Part shown: one piece after another, positions 34,066 through 45,964 of the stretch
Position numbering within the stretch: position 1 is the stretch's first letter
Layout: each line of letters starts with the position of its first letter
Origin: Protea cynaroides
Taxonomy: Eukaryota; Streptophyta; Magnoliopsida; Proteales; Proteaceae
Reading direction: 5' to 3'
Assembly (NCBI GenBank): GCA_028583415.1
Contig: CM053270.1
Span: forward strand, 1,688,001 to 1,752,000
Length of the DNA stretch: 64,000 bases
Position numbers and translations under genes: made by a program
The notes under the pieces: generated by a model
Seen by the model: only the letters and a program-made list of their open reading frames with translations
The model's database searches: none
What the model was told of the DNA's origin: nothing

Positions 34066-34429
34066 TGTAAACCCCCCATTTTTGCCATCCCAGCTAAACA
34101 AAGTCCTGATGGCATGTGGACAACAAAAGAAGAAAGATGATCATAAGTTTGGATTTTTTACTGTAAATTTGAGGAAGTTTTCAATGGGTCTGTGAATTTG
34201 AGAAAATTTTCAATGGGTCCACAGCAAGGTCATGGGTTATAATTTTGCATGGATGCATAGGTCATAGAATTATCTTCGAAATGAGACCAGAATTGCTCAA
34301 TTCTGACATCAAATGAAGAAGATATGACCATTTTTGTCGGATTATACATATAAGGGAGGTTTATGAAATTATTATAAATAATCCCAGGGGCCTTCATGTA
34401 AATTATCGTAAGTCGGATTGTTTGAATTT

Positions 34430-34860
34430 CAAATCATCATATCTTCATCATCCGACATCGGATTCAGATGATTCCAAGGCCATTATTCTTCATTCATGAT
34501 GTTCTACAAAGTGGACGTAAAAAATCCTGGGTAGAAGTCACCAGTGGGTCCCATGCAAGCTTGCATGCAAAGTTATCGTTAAAACTTCAAAGCCTCATAT
34601 CTTTTTCGTTCTATGTCGGATTCAGACGATTCCAAGGCCATTGATCTTCATTTGTGATGTCCTACAAAGTGGACGTAAAAAATCCCGGGTAGAAGTCACC
34701 AGTGGGTCCCATGCAAGCTTGCATGCAAAATTATTGTTAGAACTTCAAAGCTTCATATCTTTTCCGGTCTACATCGGATTCAGATGATTCCAAGACCATT
34801 ATTCTTCATTTGTGATGTCCTACGAAGTGGACATGGAAAATATTTCCGGTAGAAGCCTCC
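34430..34860. repeat. ~160-bp repeats with a perfect 16-bp palindrome
   Basis: Three units; the first two hold CATGCAAGCTTGCATG between GTGGGTCC and AAAGTTAT blocks. The same repeats are in the right LTR (44180-44620). Confidence 0.8.
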
Positions 34861-35309
34861 GAAGGATCTCATGCATAATGGTCAGCCAAATTATCGATAA
34901 TTGGTCCGCTTAAACTTCAAAAATTCATAAGTTGACCATTTTACTTCCAAATGAGGTGATTCAAGTTCCTATATTCCTCATTTTTAATGTTCTACAAAAT
35001 GAACGCAAAAAATTTGGAATAGAGGCCATCGAAAAATTCCATGCGGGATGACAGCGAAAATGACCCATTAAATGATAAGGAGAGAAACCCAGTTAATTCC
35101 AATCAATCCAGTCAACTCAGTTCAAGCCAGTTTTGGTCCAACCTAGCTCAACCCATATCAGTATAACTCAGTCAACCTAAGTCAGTCTCAATACATTTCG
35201 AATCAGTTCATCTATGTGCATAATATTTATATTATATATATATATATATATGTATGTTATTAAATATATGTGTATATATGTATATAATATATATTATTAT
35301 ATGTAAATG

Positions 35310-35705
35310 ATAATCCAAAAGATTTTGAGAAAAAAAAGGAAAGAGGGGAGAGAGAAAACGTGAAAGAGAAGGGGGATTTAGGGTTTTGAGATAATCTAAA
35401 AGATTTTGAGAAGAAAAAGGAAAGAGGGGAGAGAGAAACCGTGAAAGAGAAGGGGATTTAGGGTTTTGAGATAATCCAAAAGATTTTGAGAAGAAAAAGG
35501 AAAGAGGGGAGAGAGAAAACGTGAAAGAGAAGGGGGATTTCGGTTTTGAGATAATCCAAAAGATTTTGAGATAAAAAAGGAAAGAGGGGAGAGAGAAAAT
35601 GTGAAAGAGAAGGGGATTTAGGGTTTTGACATAATGCAAAAGATTTTGAGAAGAAAAAGGAAAGAGGGAAGAGAGGAAACGTGAAAAGGGAGTTTTTTTA
35701 GGGTT
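35310..35705. repeat. 80-bp purine-rich tandem array
   Basis: Five units starting with GATTTTGAGA at 35321, 35402, 35482, 35562 and 35642, each with GAAAGAGGGGAGAGAG and GGATTTAGGGTTTTGAG. The right LTR has the same array (45090-45480). Antisense ORFs through it are repeat artefacts. Confidence 0.9.
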
Positions 35706-36149
35706 TCTAAATGGATTTAGAAAAAGAGAAAAAAAAGAGGAGAGAGAGGACGTGAAAAGGGAGAAGATTTAGGGTTTCTAGATTTTTTTTCAAAAGGGAA
35801 AGAAGGGGAAGATAAAAGGGACGTGAGAGAGAGAAGAAAGGGGGGATTTTTCCAAAAAAAAAGGGAAAGAGAAAAAAAAACGTGAAAAGCTTAGGAAGCT
35901 CGTTTTTGGGAGAAAAAGAAGGGAAGAAGAGAGAAAAAAAGGGAAAAGAAAGAGAAAAACGTGGCTTTTTCTAAGGGGCTAGGTTTTGGGAGAAAAAGGG
36001 GGGAAGAAGAGAAAAAAGGAGGAAAAACGTGGTTTTTCTAAGGGGCTAGGTTTTGGGAGAAAAAAAATGGGGGAGAGACGTCCAAGAGGGGAGAAAAAAA
36101 GAAAAAAATCGGTAGAAAAGAAAAGAAGAAGAAAATAGAGAAAGAGAGA

Positions 36150-36202
<53 letters not shown>

Positions 36203-36404
36203 GTTAAGAAGGGAAGATCTAGAGGAAAAAGAGAGAAGGATCAGAGAAAGCAGCAAGGAGGATGATGAGAAGATGCAAAGGAGAAAAGCAGAGTGAAGAA
36301 GCCTGAGGTAGGAGATCCATTTCTGTCAGTTATTTTTTTCAAAGTCAAAGTATACTGCAAATGCATGTCTGAGATTGGTGTCTAGCATTAGGAAGATGCC
36401 TCTG

Positions 36405-37030
36405 TTTGCATAAGGTTCCTTGAGACAAAATGTTTGCCTCTGATTCCACTTTTTGACCATGTATTCGGATTTTATTTTCATGAGCTATATGATTTTATAT
36501 TGATTTTATAGTACCATTGGCCAGAATCTAGAACAGACCTGACCAGTGTATTTGCATGTACTTGGGGAATATTTTCAACCTGCCTATGATCTCTTTTAGG
36601 ATTAGGTTCCTTGAGACAAAATGTTGGCCTCTGAGTCCTCTTTCTGACCATGTATTTGGATTTTATTTTCATGAGCTATATGATTTCATATTGATTTTAT
36701 AGTACCACTGGCCAGAATCTGGAACAGACCTGACCAATGTATTTACCTGTACTTGGGGAATGTTTTCAACTGCCTACGGTCTCTTTCAGGATTAGCTTCC
36801 TTGAGAAAAAATGTTGGCCTCTGAGTCATCTTTCTGACCATGTACTCGGATTTTATTTTCATGAGCTATATGATTTTATATTGATTTTATAGTACCACTG
36901 GCCAGAATCTAGAACAGATCTGACCAGTGTATTTGTCTTTACTTGGGGAATGTTTTCGACCTGCCTATGGTCTCTTTTAGAATCAGCTTCCTTGAGACAA
37001 AATGTTGACATCTGAGTCCTCTTTCTGAAG
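36405..37030. repeat. 191-bp tandem repeat, three copies
   Basis: GAGCTATATGATTT recurs at about 36482, 36673 and 36863, with GGCCAGAATCTGGAACAGA and CCTTGAGACAAAATGTTGGC in each unit. Mirrored in the right LTR at 46190-46810. Confidence 0.9.
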
Positions 37031-37225
37031 ATATCTTTTAAGAATTTTTTGAGTAAGTACAGTGCCCTATGTGCCCATTTTGGTCCAGCCTGACAAAGCT
37101 GTCATCTTGCTACGTGTTCCATCATGTTTTGATTGATTCTCATATGCTTTGGTTGTTTCTCACATGCCATATTTGATGCTATATTTGTTCACATGCTATG
37201 TTCGGATGCTCGTATGCATACACTA

Positions 37226-37338
37226 CTATAATTGGAATGGTCACACTGCCATAATTGGAATGGTCACACTGCCATAATTGGAATGATCACACTGCCATAA
37301 TTGGAATAATCACATTGCCATGATTGGAATGCTACACA
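37226..37338. repeat. 23-bp tandem array
   Basis: Five copies of CATAATTGGAATGGTCACAC plus TGC, with small changes. Confidence 0.9.
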
Positions 37339-37968
37339 TGCTTATTGCCATATTTGTCTGCTACACTTGCTCACATGCTATATTGGATGATTACTGCCAT
37401 GTTTGGATACACACTGTTATATTTGAAATACTACCACTGCTATAGTTGGAATGTTTTCATTTGCCATATTTGTTTTGGAAAGAAAAAAAAATAGAAAAAA
37501 TAGTAACTAGGGCAAGATACACCCTAAAATGGAAATAATTGAACAATTAGGGTAAAAAAACTCTAAAAATGGAAAAATAGCAATTAGGGTAGGAAACCCT
37601 AAAAAATGAAAATCACAATGAAAAGGGATAGGAAACCCTAAATACCTAAAAATGGAAACAATAAAAATGGTAGGAATTTAGGTCTCATCCCTAAATCCTA
37701 TTGATAAAAATGGAAACAATAAAAATAGTAGGAATTTAGGTCTCATCCCTAGATCCTATTCACAAAAATGGAAAGAATTTGGTACACATCCCAAATAAAG
37801 ATGGTAGGAATTTAGGTCTCATCCCTAGATCCTATTGACAAAAATTAAAATAATTTGGTACACATCCCAAATAAAAATGGTAGGAATTTAGGTCTCATCC
37901 CTAGATCCTATTGACAAAAAATGGAAGGATTTTGGTACACATTCCAAATCCGACTCTCACAAATTTTT

Positions 37969-38034
37969 GAACTACGTCGTACCTGATTTCTAAGGCAAAC
38001 CCTAGAATACATAGGCAATTTGGGAATCCCAAAT
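37969..38034 (+). other. Structured two-hairpin module, left LTR copy L1
   Basis: Outer arms CTACG (37972-37976) and CATAG (one mutation; CGTAG in the right LTR), inner arms TTCTAAGG/CCCTAGAA, then ATTTGGGA/TCCCAAAT (38018-38025, 38027-38034). Confidence 0.65.
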
Positions 38035-38154
38035 ACGGTACAAAGCCACCCATCAACCATACATCCAGCATAAACTTCAACTTGAACAACAAAGAATCTA
38101 ATTGAAGCAAATGCATAAATCACTTTCATAATCTTTAATCACAAAACCCATTTC

Positions 38155-38223
38155 GAACTACGTTTTTGGACTTAATTTCCAGGATTGGAATACGTAGGTA
38201 GTTTGAGATGTCTTACACATCTC
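38155..38223 (+). other. Structured two-hairpin module, left LTR copy L2
   Basis: Outer arms CTACG (38158-38162) and CGTAG (38193-38197), inner TCCA/TGGA, second hairpin GAGATGT (38205-38211) and ACATCTC (38217-38223). Just downstream GAACC...GGTTC forms a further inverted pair. Confidence 0.65.
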
Positions 38224-38694
38224 AGATTCAGTCCAAGACCGAACCATCTTTGGTCCGGTTCACTGTATAATATTGTACATTACATTTGCTTGTTTATTTA
38301 CTTTAAAACATGATTGGCTGAACCCTAGGTTAGAATAACTTAGGAACTTGGTTTAGGACATCCCCCATTAAACCTTAGTCATCCAGTTGACCAAGCACAG
38401 TCAAAATTAAAATTTAAGGAAAGTTTAGGAGGCCGATATTGATCGGGCGGTTTGGGTGCCTAACACCTTCCCATAACCGTATCCTGAATACTTACCCGAT
38501 CTCTTGCAGACCAAAGAACCGATACATTGGGTCACGAGTCAATAGAAGTCTTACCTTAGGGTGAGGCTACATTTCTAGAGGTCCTAGACCTTAATCTAGG
38601 TGGCGACTCCAACAGAACAAATCGGTCTTCATCGATACAGGATACACATTTTTATCCCGAGGATGATCATGTCGATTTTCCATTGTCCTCACAG

Positions 38695-38712
38695 GGGTGA
38701 CTCCACTGGGGA
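38695..38712 (+). other. Primer-binding-site-like sequence (Tat type)
   Basis: GGGTGACTCCACTGGGGA immediately after the left LTR. It resembles the TGGCGACTC...GGGGA sites of plant Tat-lineage elements; the tRNA identity is from memory and unchecked. Confidence 0.6.
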
Positions 38713-40385
38713 TGAATATTCAGACTCCTAGAATACTTTCCTTATATTGATTTGCTTGACGTTTGATGCTAGATCTAGGGTACTGTATTTATTGTTTGTA
38801 CATATTGTTTTGGGGGGAATGGGTTCAGTCACACTTTCGTGCGAGTAGCCGAACCAGGTCCCCTGCATGTGGGGCAGCCTGCTAAGCGAAACACACAGCC
38901 TTGGCCTGTACTTTGTGAGACCATGATCGGCGAGCAGCCTCTAACGAGCGTTTCTTGGGTCCGCCTAGGAATGCGTTATGCTACTCCACATCGCTTGGAT
39001 CCTTGCAACATAGTATATAAAGGGAATGGGAGCCCATTATTCATCGAGCATTCGGTGATAGGTTACCCCGTCCTCGTCAAGGTGGCCTTTTCTGTCCTAA
39101 CCCAGTTTGAGCCATATGTATGTTATTTTTGGTCCATCTTTGAACCAACATGGTAAAATCTACTCGATCATAATATTTACATCCGAGACGTCGAAGTTAT
39201 GCCCGTTTTTGTCCTTGATTTGTCAACATGTTTGGATCCACACTTGAGTATTCTTGTCTCTCACTTGTTGGGAGCGTGAGGGTTACGTATACCCGCATAC
39301 ACATTAGTGTGGGCGGTCTGTACACGCCCTCCATCGTACAAAGCTCATTGTGTTGACCGTTCAATATTGATACATCAATCTTAAAAACGATCGAAAAATC
39401 TTCGTCACGACATAGATACTATGATCAAATAGAAATTTATCGGTTTTTTCAATCATGAACCGCTTTTGTCATCCATCATGAAAACTACAAATAAGCACAT
39501 CCGTTTCAATTTTTTGAAATTTAATGAACCACATGGTCGAACCTTGGTGCTACAATTATCCATTCGGAATCTTGAGGCCCCAAGACCAATCATGGGGTTA
39601 TTCAAATACAAATAAATTGTTATAGATGATGTCTAATGGTCGGTTTTTCATGAAGGAGCTAACTTTGTTTGGTCGAGTCAGCTTGTATGTGTATGTGCAT
39701 CCTTCTCGTGTCCAGTCATTTCTGAGTCTTAACCTTCGTTCATTGTTTATATAAAAATAAAATTAAAAAAAAAAACAAAAACAAAAAAACAAAAAAAAAA
39801 CAAAAAAAAACAAAAAAAAAAAGAAAGAAAGGTTGAACTAGGGAGGATATAATTGTCTAGACTTAAGAGAACACCTGAGTGTGTAGACAAAGCATCCACT
39901 CTTATTACATCCTCTCATAAGAAGGTCTCATCATCACCGGTTCATGTCTCGGTTTATGTTCATGAGGACTTTTGTACCTTAAAGTGTTGGAATGGTTGGA
40001 AGACACTATATTGAGAGCCCAAATATTATAGAGCGGAATTGAAATTCCAAGATCGGAGTTAAGGAATCCAAGAGATTAGAAAGCTGAATCATAGATTCTG
40101 AGAGATTACATGTTTCTTTCCCATGTTAGCATACCTGCCAATTTTAAATGAAAAAACTAAGATTGGAAAGCATTTCGTTCACCCTTGGCGATTGAGCCAC
40201 TTTGACTGACAGAGTTGGTTTCTGACTCTGAAATTACTTTCATCATCCAAGGTGACCATGACTCAAAGGAGTAGTCCTTGAACCTTCAAGAATAACCCAC
40301 CCACCTCCCAAAATCCAGGATGAAAAGGAAGACCATGTGGTCAATTATATCCCAAAATTAAGGTAGCCTGAAAATGAACTTCATG

Positions 40386-40665
40386 TGCAGCCTAAACTGG
40401 GGCAAAACCAAAATGTCAGTATACCCTAAATTGGGGGACAACAAAAATATCAGTGCACCCTAAACTGGGGCATAATTAAAATGTTAATGGATTCAAAGTC
40501 GGGCAAACCAAAAAGGCGATGGACCAATTGGGGTATAGGTCAGAGTTTCATGACATCCAAACTAGGGCATAAGATTGGAATACATTTAACCCAAATTGAA
40601 GCATTGGCCAAGTAAATGTCAAACCCAAACTGGGGCATAAATCAAAATGATAATAGACTCAAGAG
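40386..40665. repeat. ~34-bp degenerate tandem repeat
   Basis: About eight units built on CCCTAAACTGGGGCATAA followed by CAAAATGTCAATG-like sequence. Confidence 0.7.
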
Positions 40666-42983
40666 GGGTTTAGCTCAAGATGGAAAGAGTTGAACACATG
40701 TCGATAGATAGGCGTAATGAGCCTTACTTCTGAACGAAAATTTGGTCCTACAACCGATCATAAGTTGGCGTCAATGATGTCGTATCCAATTGGGGTAACT
40801 CGGTGAATTACTTGTCTAAACTGGCTACCATTGGTATCTGATAGGTCATCTATGTTTGGGCTTAAGTTCGATGTGTCTGTAGACGGTCCAGTCCAAAATG
40901 CTCTAAAAAAATGAACAATAATCATCTCATTTGAGACATCAACAACAGTGCTTTACTACTTCCAATCCATTCCTTCCCAGTTTGATATTTCTTCCTCTTC
41001 CATGTCCGTTGCTAATTCTGACTCTGATGACAATTGGAATGATGAGCCACAACCTGAACTTCTACTCCACCGACCTTTAGAGAAATGAAAGTTCAACACA
41101 CATGTGAAAGTTACAAATGATTAAGTTAAAGTCATGGAAGCATTTTCAAAGATACAAGTTGGAACATCAAAATGTCCTCCCATTTGGTCGATTTATAGAA
41201 AGAATTTTTTGGGATATTCCTTGAAAGTAGAGAACATTTACAGACTCATACAAGTGGTTCATTTAGTTTTACAAGAATGGGTCTACACACAAGGCATTAT
41301 CAAATTTACATCAATCCAAGTGATCAAGTCTTCTACAAGTGCATGAAGTCTACAGACATAAAACATGCAACAGATCAACCTCAAAGTCAAAGATGAGCTC
41401 AAAAAAAAAGAAAAAAAAAAGAAAAAAGAAAGAGCTATACAAAATAATGAGGTTGGTTAGCATACTACATTGGAACAACGATGGTGGACAAGTTCAACTT
41501 TGGTGCATAGACATGAAGCAACTACTTTGAAACACTAATGATGAGTGAGTTTGATTACAAGGCATGTACATGGGGCAACTCCTTTGGAGCCCTACGGATG
41601 GACGAGTTCAGTTATAGAGTAATAAGACAATTGGTTCTCGTACAATGACATATAGCCACCATTTCTTTGAACCTGATTGGAGAGTTGATCGTTTGTTGTG
41701 GTTCACGTTGTGTGTTGAGCTGGATTTTTGATATTGGTCACTACATCCCGCCCATACAGGGGGTGGTCTCATCACTTTGTTGTCATCAGACGATTTTTTC
41801 TTTTCGGCTAAAGACTCTCTCTCCCGTCCATCAATCTGACGGTCTTCCACAGAGTCTACGTTACATGGCCTTACTTCAAATGTCACAACATTTTATGGTA
41901 TCGTTTCTTGTGAACATGTCATTTTGTTATGCATAAATATTGTTCAATAAATCTGACTGGAATATCTATCTGTCATTCATCATTTCGACGGCGTCCAAGA
42001 ATTCCATAGTCCTTTGTTGCTGGCCAATAAAATGGCATCGCCTAGTGGAGATCAAGCCATTCTACATAAACAACCAAACACTCTCCCAATGGCAGACCCA
42101 TTGGACAGTTTCTTATCTGTCCATCTGGACCTTCATCGTCATACTTGTATACAAACTTAAAGGATTTGGGCCCAAACATGGTTACAACTGATTCAGCATC
42201 TGAGCATAGCTTGTTGAAATTTGTTTTTTATCTGAATGATACCGAGAGGAGAAAGCATTCTTTGACGTTTTTTCTAAAGATTAGTGTAGGGTTGCATCTC
42301 CTTAAGGTTATTTCTAGTGATGACTCAAAAGTCGTCTTCCTATCAATGTGTGCAAACTTGAACTTAGACACCGGGGCAAAATCACCCATTTATCCAAACA
42401 TCATGAGTTTAGTTTAGCCCTCTGTTTGAAACTCTAGCTGAGTTCATTTGAATGTAAGAGAAAGATGACTCATACAAATTTGAAAAAAAAATAAAATAAA
42501 ATTGAGTCATTGTCATCATTTGACCCTCATTAAAATGACTTGATTGCCCTTTGATCAAAGTGAAACCCATATAAATTTGGCAGGAATGCAGAACACATCA
42601 AAATTGCCTTTTAAAGAAAAGAAACATGTTTCTCTCGGTCTAGATTAAGTCAAGTCAAGGAAAGTCGATCAAATCATGATCTCTAGTTCCTCTTGGATTT
42701 CGAGCAATGTTAGTGGACAAAGTGCAGATGCTGAGCCCCATTGTGGCAACCTCAATATTTATGGAAAGTTCAACCCATTTTGGGTATGAAGAAAGATGAA
42801 GAAAGGAATTGAAAAGAACAAGAAAAAGAAAAAGAGAAATGAAAAAAAAAAGAAAAGGAAAGAAAGGTGAAAGTACAGAGAAGAAAGAGACTGAATGAAA
42901 GTAGAATTATAATGGAAAAGAGAACAAGATACAAGCAAAGAAAAGAAAGAAAGATCATAGGAAAAGAGAGAAAGCTCTGGCCC

Positions 42984-43057
42984 GAACTACGCGGAACTTG
43001 ATTCTGGAGGGACAAAAATCCCAAAGGATACGTAGGCAATTTGGGACACCCCAAATT
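42984..43057 (+). other. Structured two-hairpin module, internal copy I1
   Basis: Outer arms CTACG (42987-42991) and CGTAG (43031-43035), inner GGGA/TCCC (43009-43012, 43019-43022), second hairpin AATTTGGG/CCCAAATT (43038-43045, 43050-43057). A 15-bp array starts right after it. Confidence 0.65.
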
Positions 43058-43065
43058 CGGTCCAA

Positions 43066-43331
43066 AGGATACACATCCAAAGGATACACATCTAAAGGCT
43101 ATACATCCAAAGGATACACATCCAAAGGATACACATCCAAAGGCTACACATCCAAAGGCTATACATCCAAAGGATACACATCCAAAGGATACACATCCAA
43201 AGGCTACACATCCAAAGGATACACATCCAAAGGCTACACATCCAAAGGCTATACATCCAAAGGCTACACATCTAAAGGCTACACATCCAAATGATACATA
43301 CCCAAAGGATACACATCTAAAGGAAACACTT
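43066..43331. repeat. 15-bp tandem array
   Basis: About 17 copies of GGATACACATCCAAA or GGCTACACATCCAAA. Its period, a multiple of three, creates long open frames on both strands. Confidence 0.95.
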
Positions 43332-43361
43332 CCAGAGGTTACAAATCCAGAGCACAAAACA

Positions 43362-43670
43362 CAGTTACAGTTACATCATGAGCGGTCTTGAGCTAAAGTC
43401 ACAGACCTGATGAGGTCGCTACTCAAGAAGCTTGACAGTTACAATTACATCATGAGCGGTCTTGAGCCAAAGTCACAGACCCGATGAGGTCGCTACTCAA
43501 GAAGCTTGACAGTTACAGTTACATCATGAGCAGCCTTGAGCCAAAGTCACAAACCCGATGAGGTCGCTACTCAAGAAGCTTGACAGTTATAGTTACACCA
43601 TGAGCGGTCTTGAGCCAAAGTCACAGACCTGATAAGGTCACTACTCAAGGAGCTTGACATCTACAGTTTT
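43362..43670. repeat. 74-bp tandem array
   Basis: Units start at 43362, 43436, 43510 and 43584, each containing CATCATGAGCGGTCTTGAG, GATGAGGTCGCTACTCAAG and AGCTTGACAGTTAC. Confidence 0.93.
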
Positions 43671-44986
43671 TTGTTGTACAGTGTCAAAAAAAAAAATTTA
43701 CAGCATCAATTCAAGGGAGCAATGTTAGAACCCAGATCAAGTGCAGAATAATGCAAAAATGGGCCACTTTTGTCTTCGGCCTCAATTGCCAACAATCTCG
43801 GCCGAAGAGGGGCATCTGTAAGCACCCCATTTTTGCCATCCCAGCTAAACAAAGTCCTGCTGGCATGTGGACAACAAAAGGAGAAAGATGATCATAAGTT
43901 TGGATTATTGACTGTAAATTTGAAGAAGTTTTCAATGGGTCTGTGAATTTGAGGAAATTTTCAATGGGTCCACAGCAAGGTCATGGGTTATAATTTTGCA
44001 TGGATGCATAGGTCATAGAATTATCTTCGAAATGAGACCAGAATTGCTCAATTCTGACATCAAATGAAGAAGATATGACCATTTTTGTCGGATGATACAT
44101 ATAAGGGAGGTTTCTAAAATTATTATAAATAATCCCAGGGGCCTTCATGCAAATTATCGTAAGTCGGATTGTTTGAATTTCAAATCATCATATCTTCATC
44201 ATCCGACATCGGATTCAGATGATTCCAAGGCCATTATTCTTCATTCATGATGTTCTACAAAGTGGACGTAAAAAATCCTGGGTAGAAGTCACCAGTGGGT
44301 CCCATGCAAGCTTGCATGCAAAGTTATCGTTAGAACTTCAAAGCCTCATATCTTTTTCGTTCTACGTCGGATTCAGACGATTCCAAGGCCATTATTCTTC
44401 ATTTGTGAGTCCCACAAAGTGGACGTAAAAAATACTGGGTAGAAGTCACCAGTGGGTCCCATGCAAGCTTGCATGCAAAATTATTGTTAGAACTTCAAAG
44501 CTTCATATCTTTTCCGGTCTACATCGGATTCAGATGATTCCAAGACCATTATTCTTCATTTGTGATGTCCTACGAAGTGGACGTGGAAAATATTTCCAAT
44601 AGAAGCCTCCGAAGGATCTCATGCATAATGGTCAGCCAAATTATCGATAATTGGTCCGTTTAAACTTCAAAAATTCATAAGTTGACCATTTTACTTCCAA
44701 ATGAGGTAATTCAAGTTCCTATATTCCTCATTTTTAATGTTCTACAAAGTGAACTCAAAAAATTTGGAATAGAGGCCATCAGAAAATTCCATGCGGGATG
44801 ACAGCGGAAATGACCCATGAAATGACAAGGAGAGAAAACCCAGTTAGTTCCAATCAATCCAGTCAACTCAGTTCAAGCCAGTTTTGGTCCAACCTAGCTC
44901 AACCCATATCAGTTTAACTCAGTCAACCTAAGTCAGTCTCAACACATTTCGAATCAGTTCATCTATGTGCTAATATTTATATATTA

Positions 44987-45035
<49 letters not shown>

Positions 45036-45908
45036 TATTAAATATATGTGCATATATGTATATAATATATATTATTATATGTAAATGATAATCCAAAAGA
45101 TTTTGAGAAGAAAAAAGAAAGAGGGGAGAGAGAAAACGTGAAAGAGAAGGGGGATTTAGGATTTTGAGATAATCCAAAAGATTTTGAGAAGAAAAAGGAA
45201 AGAGGGGAGAGAGAAACCGTGAAAGAGAAGGGGATTTAGGGTTTTGAGATAATCCAAAATATTTTGAGAAGAAAAAGGAAAGAGGGGAGAGAGAAAACGT
45301 GAAAGAGAAGGAAGATTTTGGTTTTGAGATAATCCAAAAGATTTTGAGATAAAAAAGAAAAGAGGGGAGAGAGAAAATGTGAAAGAGAAGGGGATTTAGG
45401 GTTTTGAGATAATCCAAAAGATTTTGAGAAGAAAAAGGAAAGAGGGGAGAGAGGAAACGTGAAAAGGGAGTTTGTTTAGGGTTTCTAGATGGATTTAGAA
45501 AAAGATAAAAAAAAAGAGGAGAGTGAGGACATGAAAAGGGAGAAGATTTAGGGTTTCTAGATTTTTTTCAAAAGGGAAAGAAGGGGAAGATAAAAGGGAC
45601 GTGAGAGAGAGAAGAAAGAGGGGATTTTTCCAAAAAAAAAGTGAAAAGCTTAGGAAGCTCATTTTTGGGAGAAAAAGAAGGGAAGAAGAGAGAAAAAAAA
45701 GGGAAAAGAAAGAGAAAAATGTGGTTTTTTCTAAGGGGCTAGGTTTTGGGAGAAAAAGGGGGGAAGAAGAGAAAAAAGGAGGAAAAACGTGGTTTTTCTA
45801 AGGGGCTAGGTTTTGGGAGAAAAAAAGGGGGGAGAGACGTCCAAGAGGGGAGAAAAAAAGAAAAAAATTGGTAGAAAAGAGAAGAAGAAGAAAATAGAAA
45901 AAGAGAGA

Positions 45909-45964
<56 letters not shown>

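Larger units (their letters stand above)
34066..38693 (+). mobile_element. Left LTR of the LARD-like element
   Basis: 4628 bp, TGTAAACCCCCC to CCTCACA. Contains three ~160-bp repeats, an 80-bp purine-rich array, (GA)n, three 191-bp repeats, a 23-bp array and two structured modules. No credible ORF. Confidence 0.93.
38713..43816 (+). other. Non-coding internal domain of the LARD-like element
   Basis: About 5.1 kb without zinc knuckle, protease, RT or integrase motifs in any frame I inspected. Contains an isolated ORF at 38839-39156 (105 codons, no recognised domain), an A-rich/CAAAA run near 39750-39835, a 34-bp repeat, a 15-bp array, a 74-bp array and one structured module. The last bases before the right LTR (GAAGAGGGGCATC) serve as a candidate polypurine tract. 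Confidence 0.75.

Noticed and set aside
38601..38615. Second PBS-like motif (GGTGGCGACTCC) inside the LTR
   Set aside because: It lies ~85 bp inside a well-defined LTR end and lacks the GGGGA part; possibly an old boundary but not usable as a PBS.
38839..39156. 105-codon ORF as gag of the LARD-like element
   Set aside because: No zinc knuckle, no Gag motif and no continuation; length is within chance expectation.
42770..43391. Repetitive ORFs with SKGYT or AFGCV units
   Set aside because: Products of the 15-bp array and the AG-rich flank in a non-coding domain.
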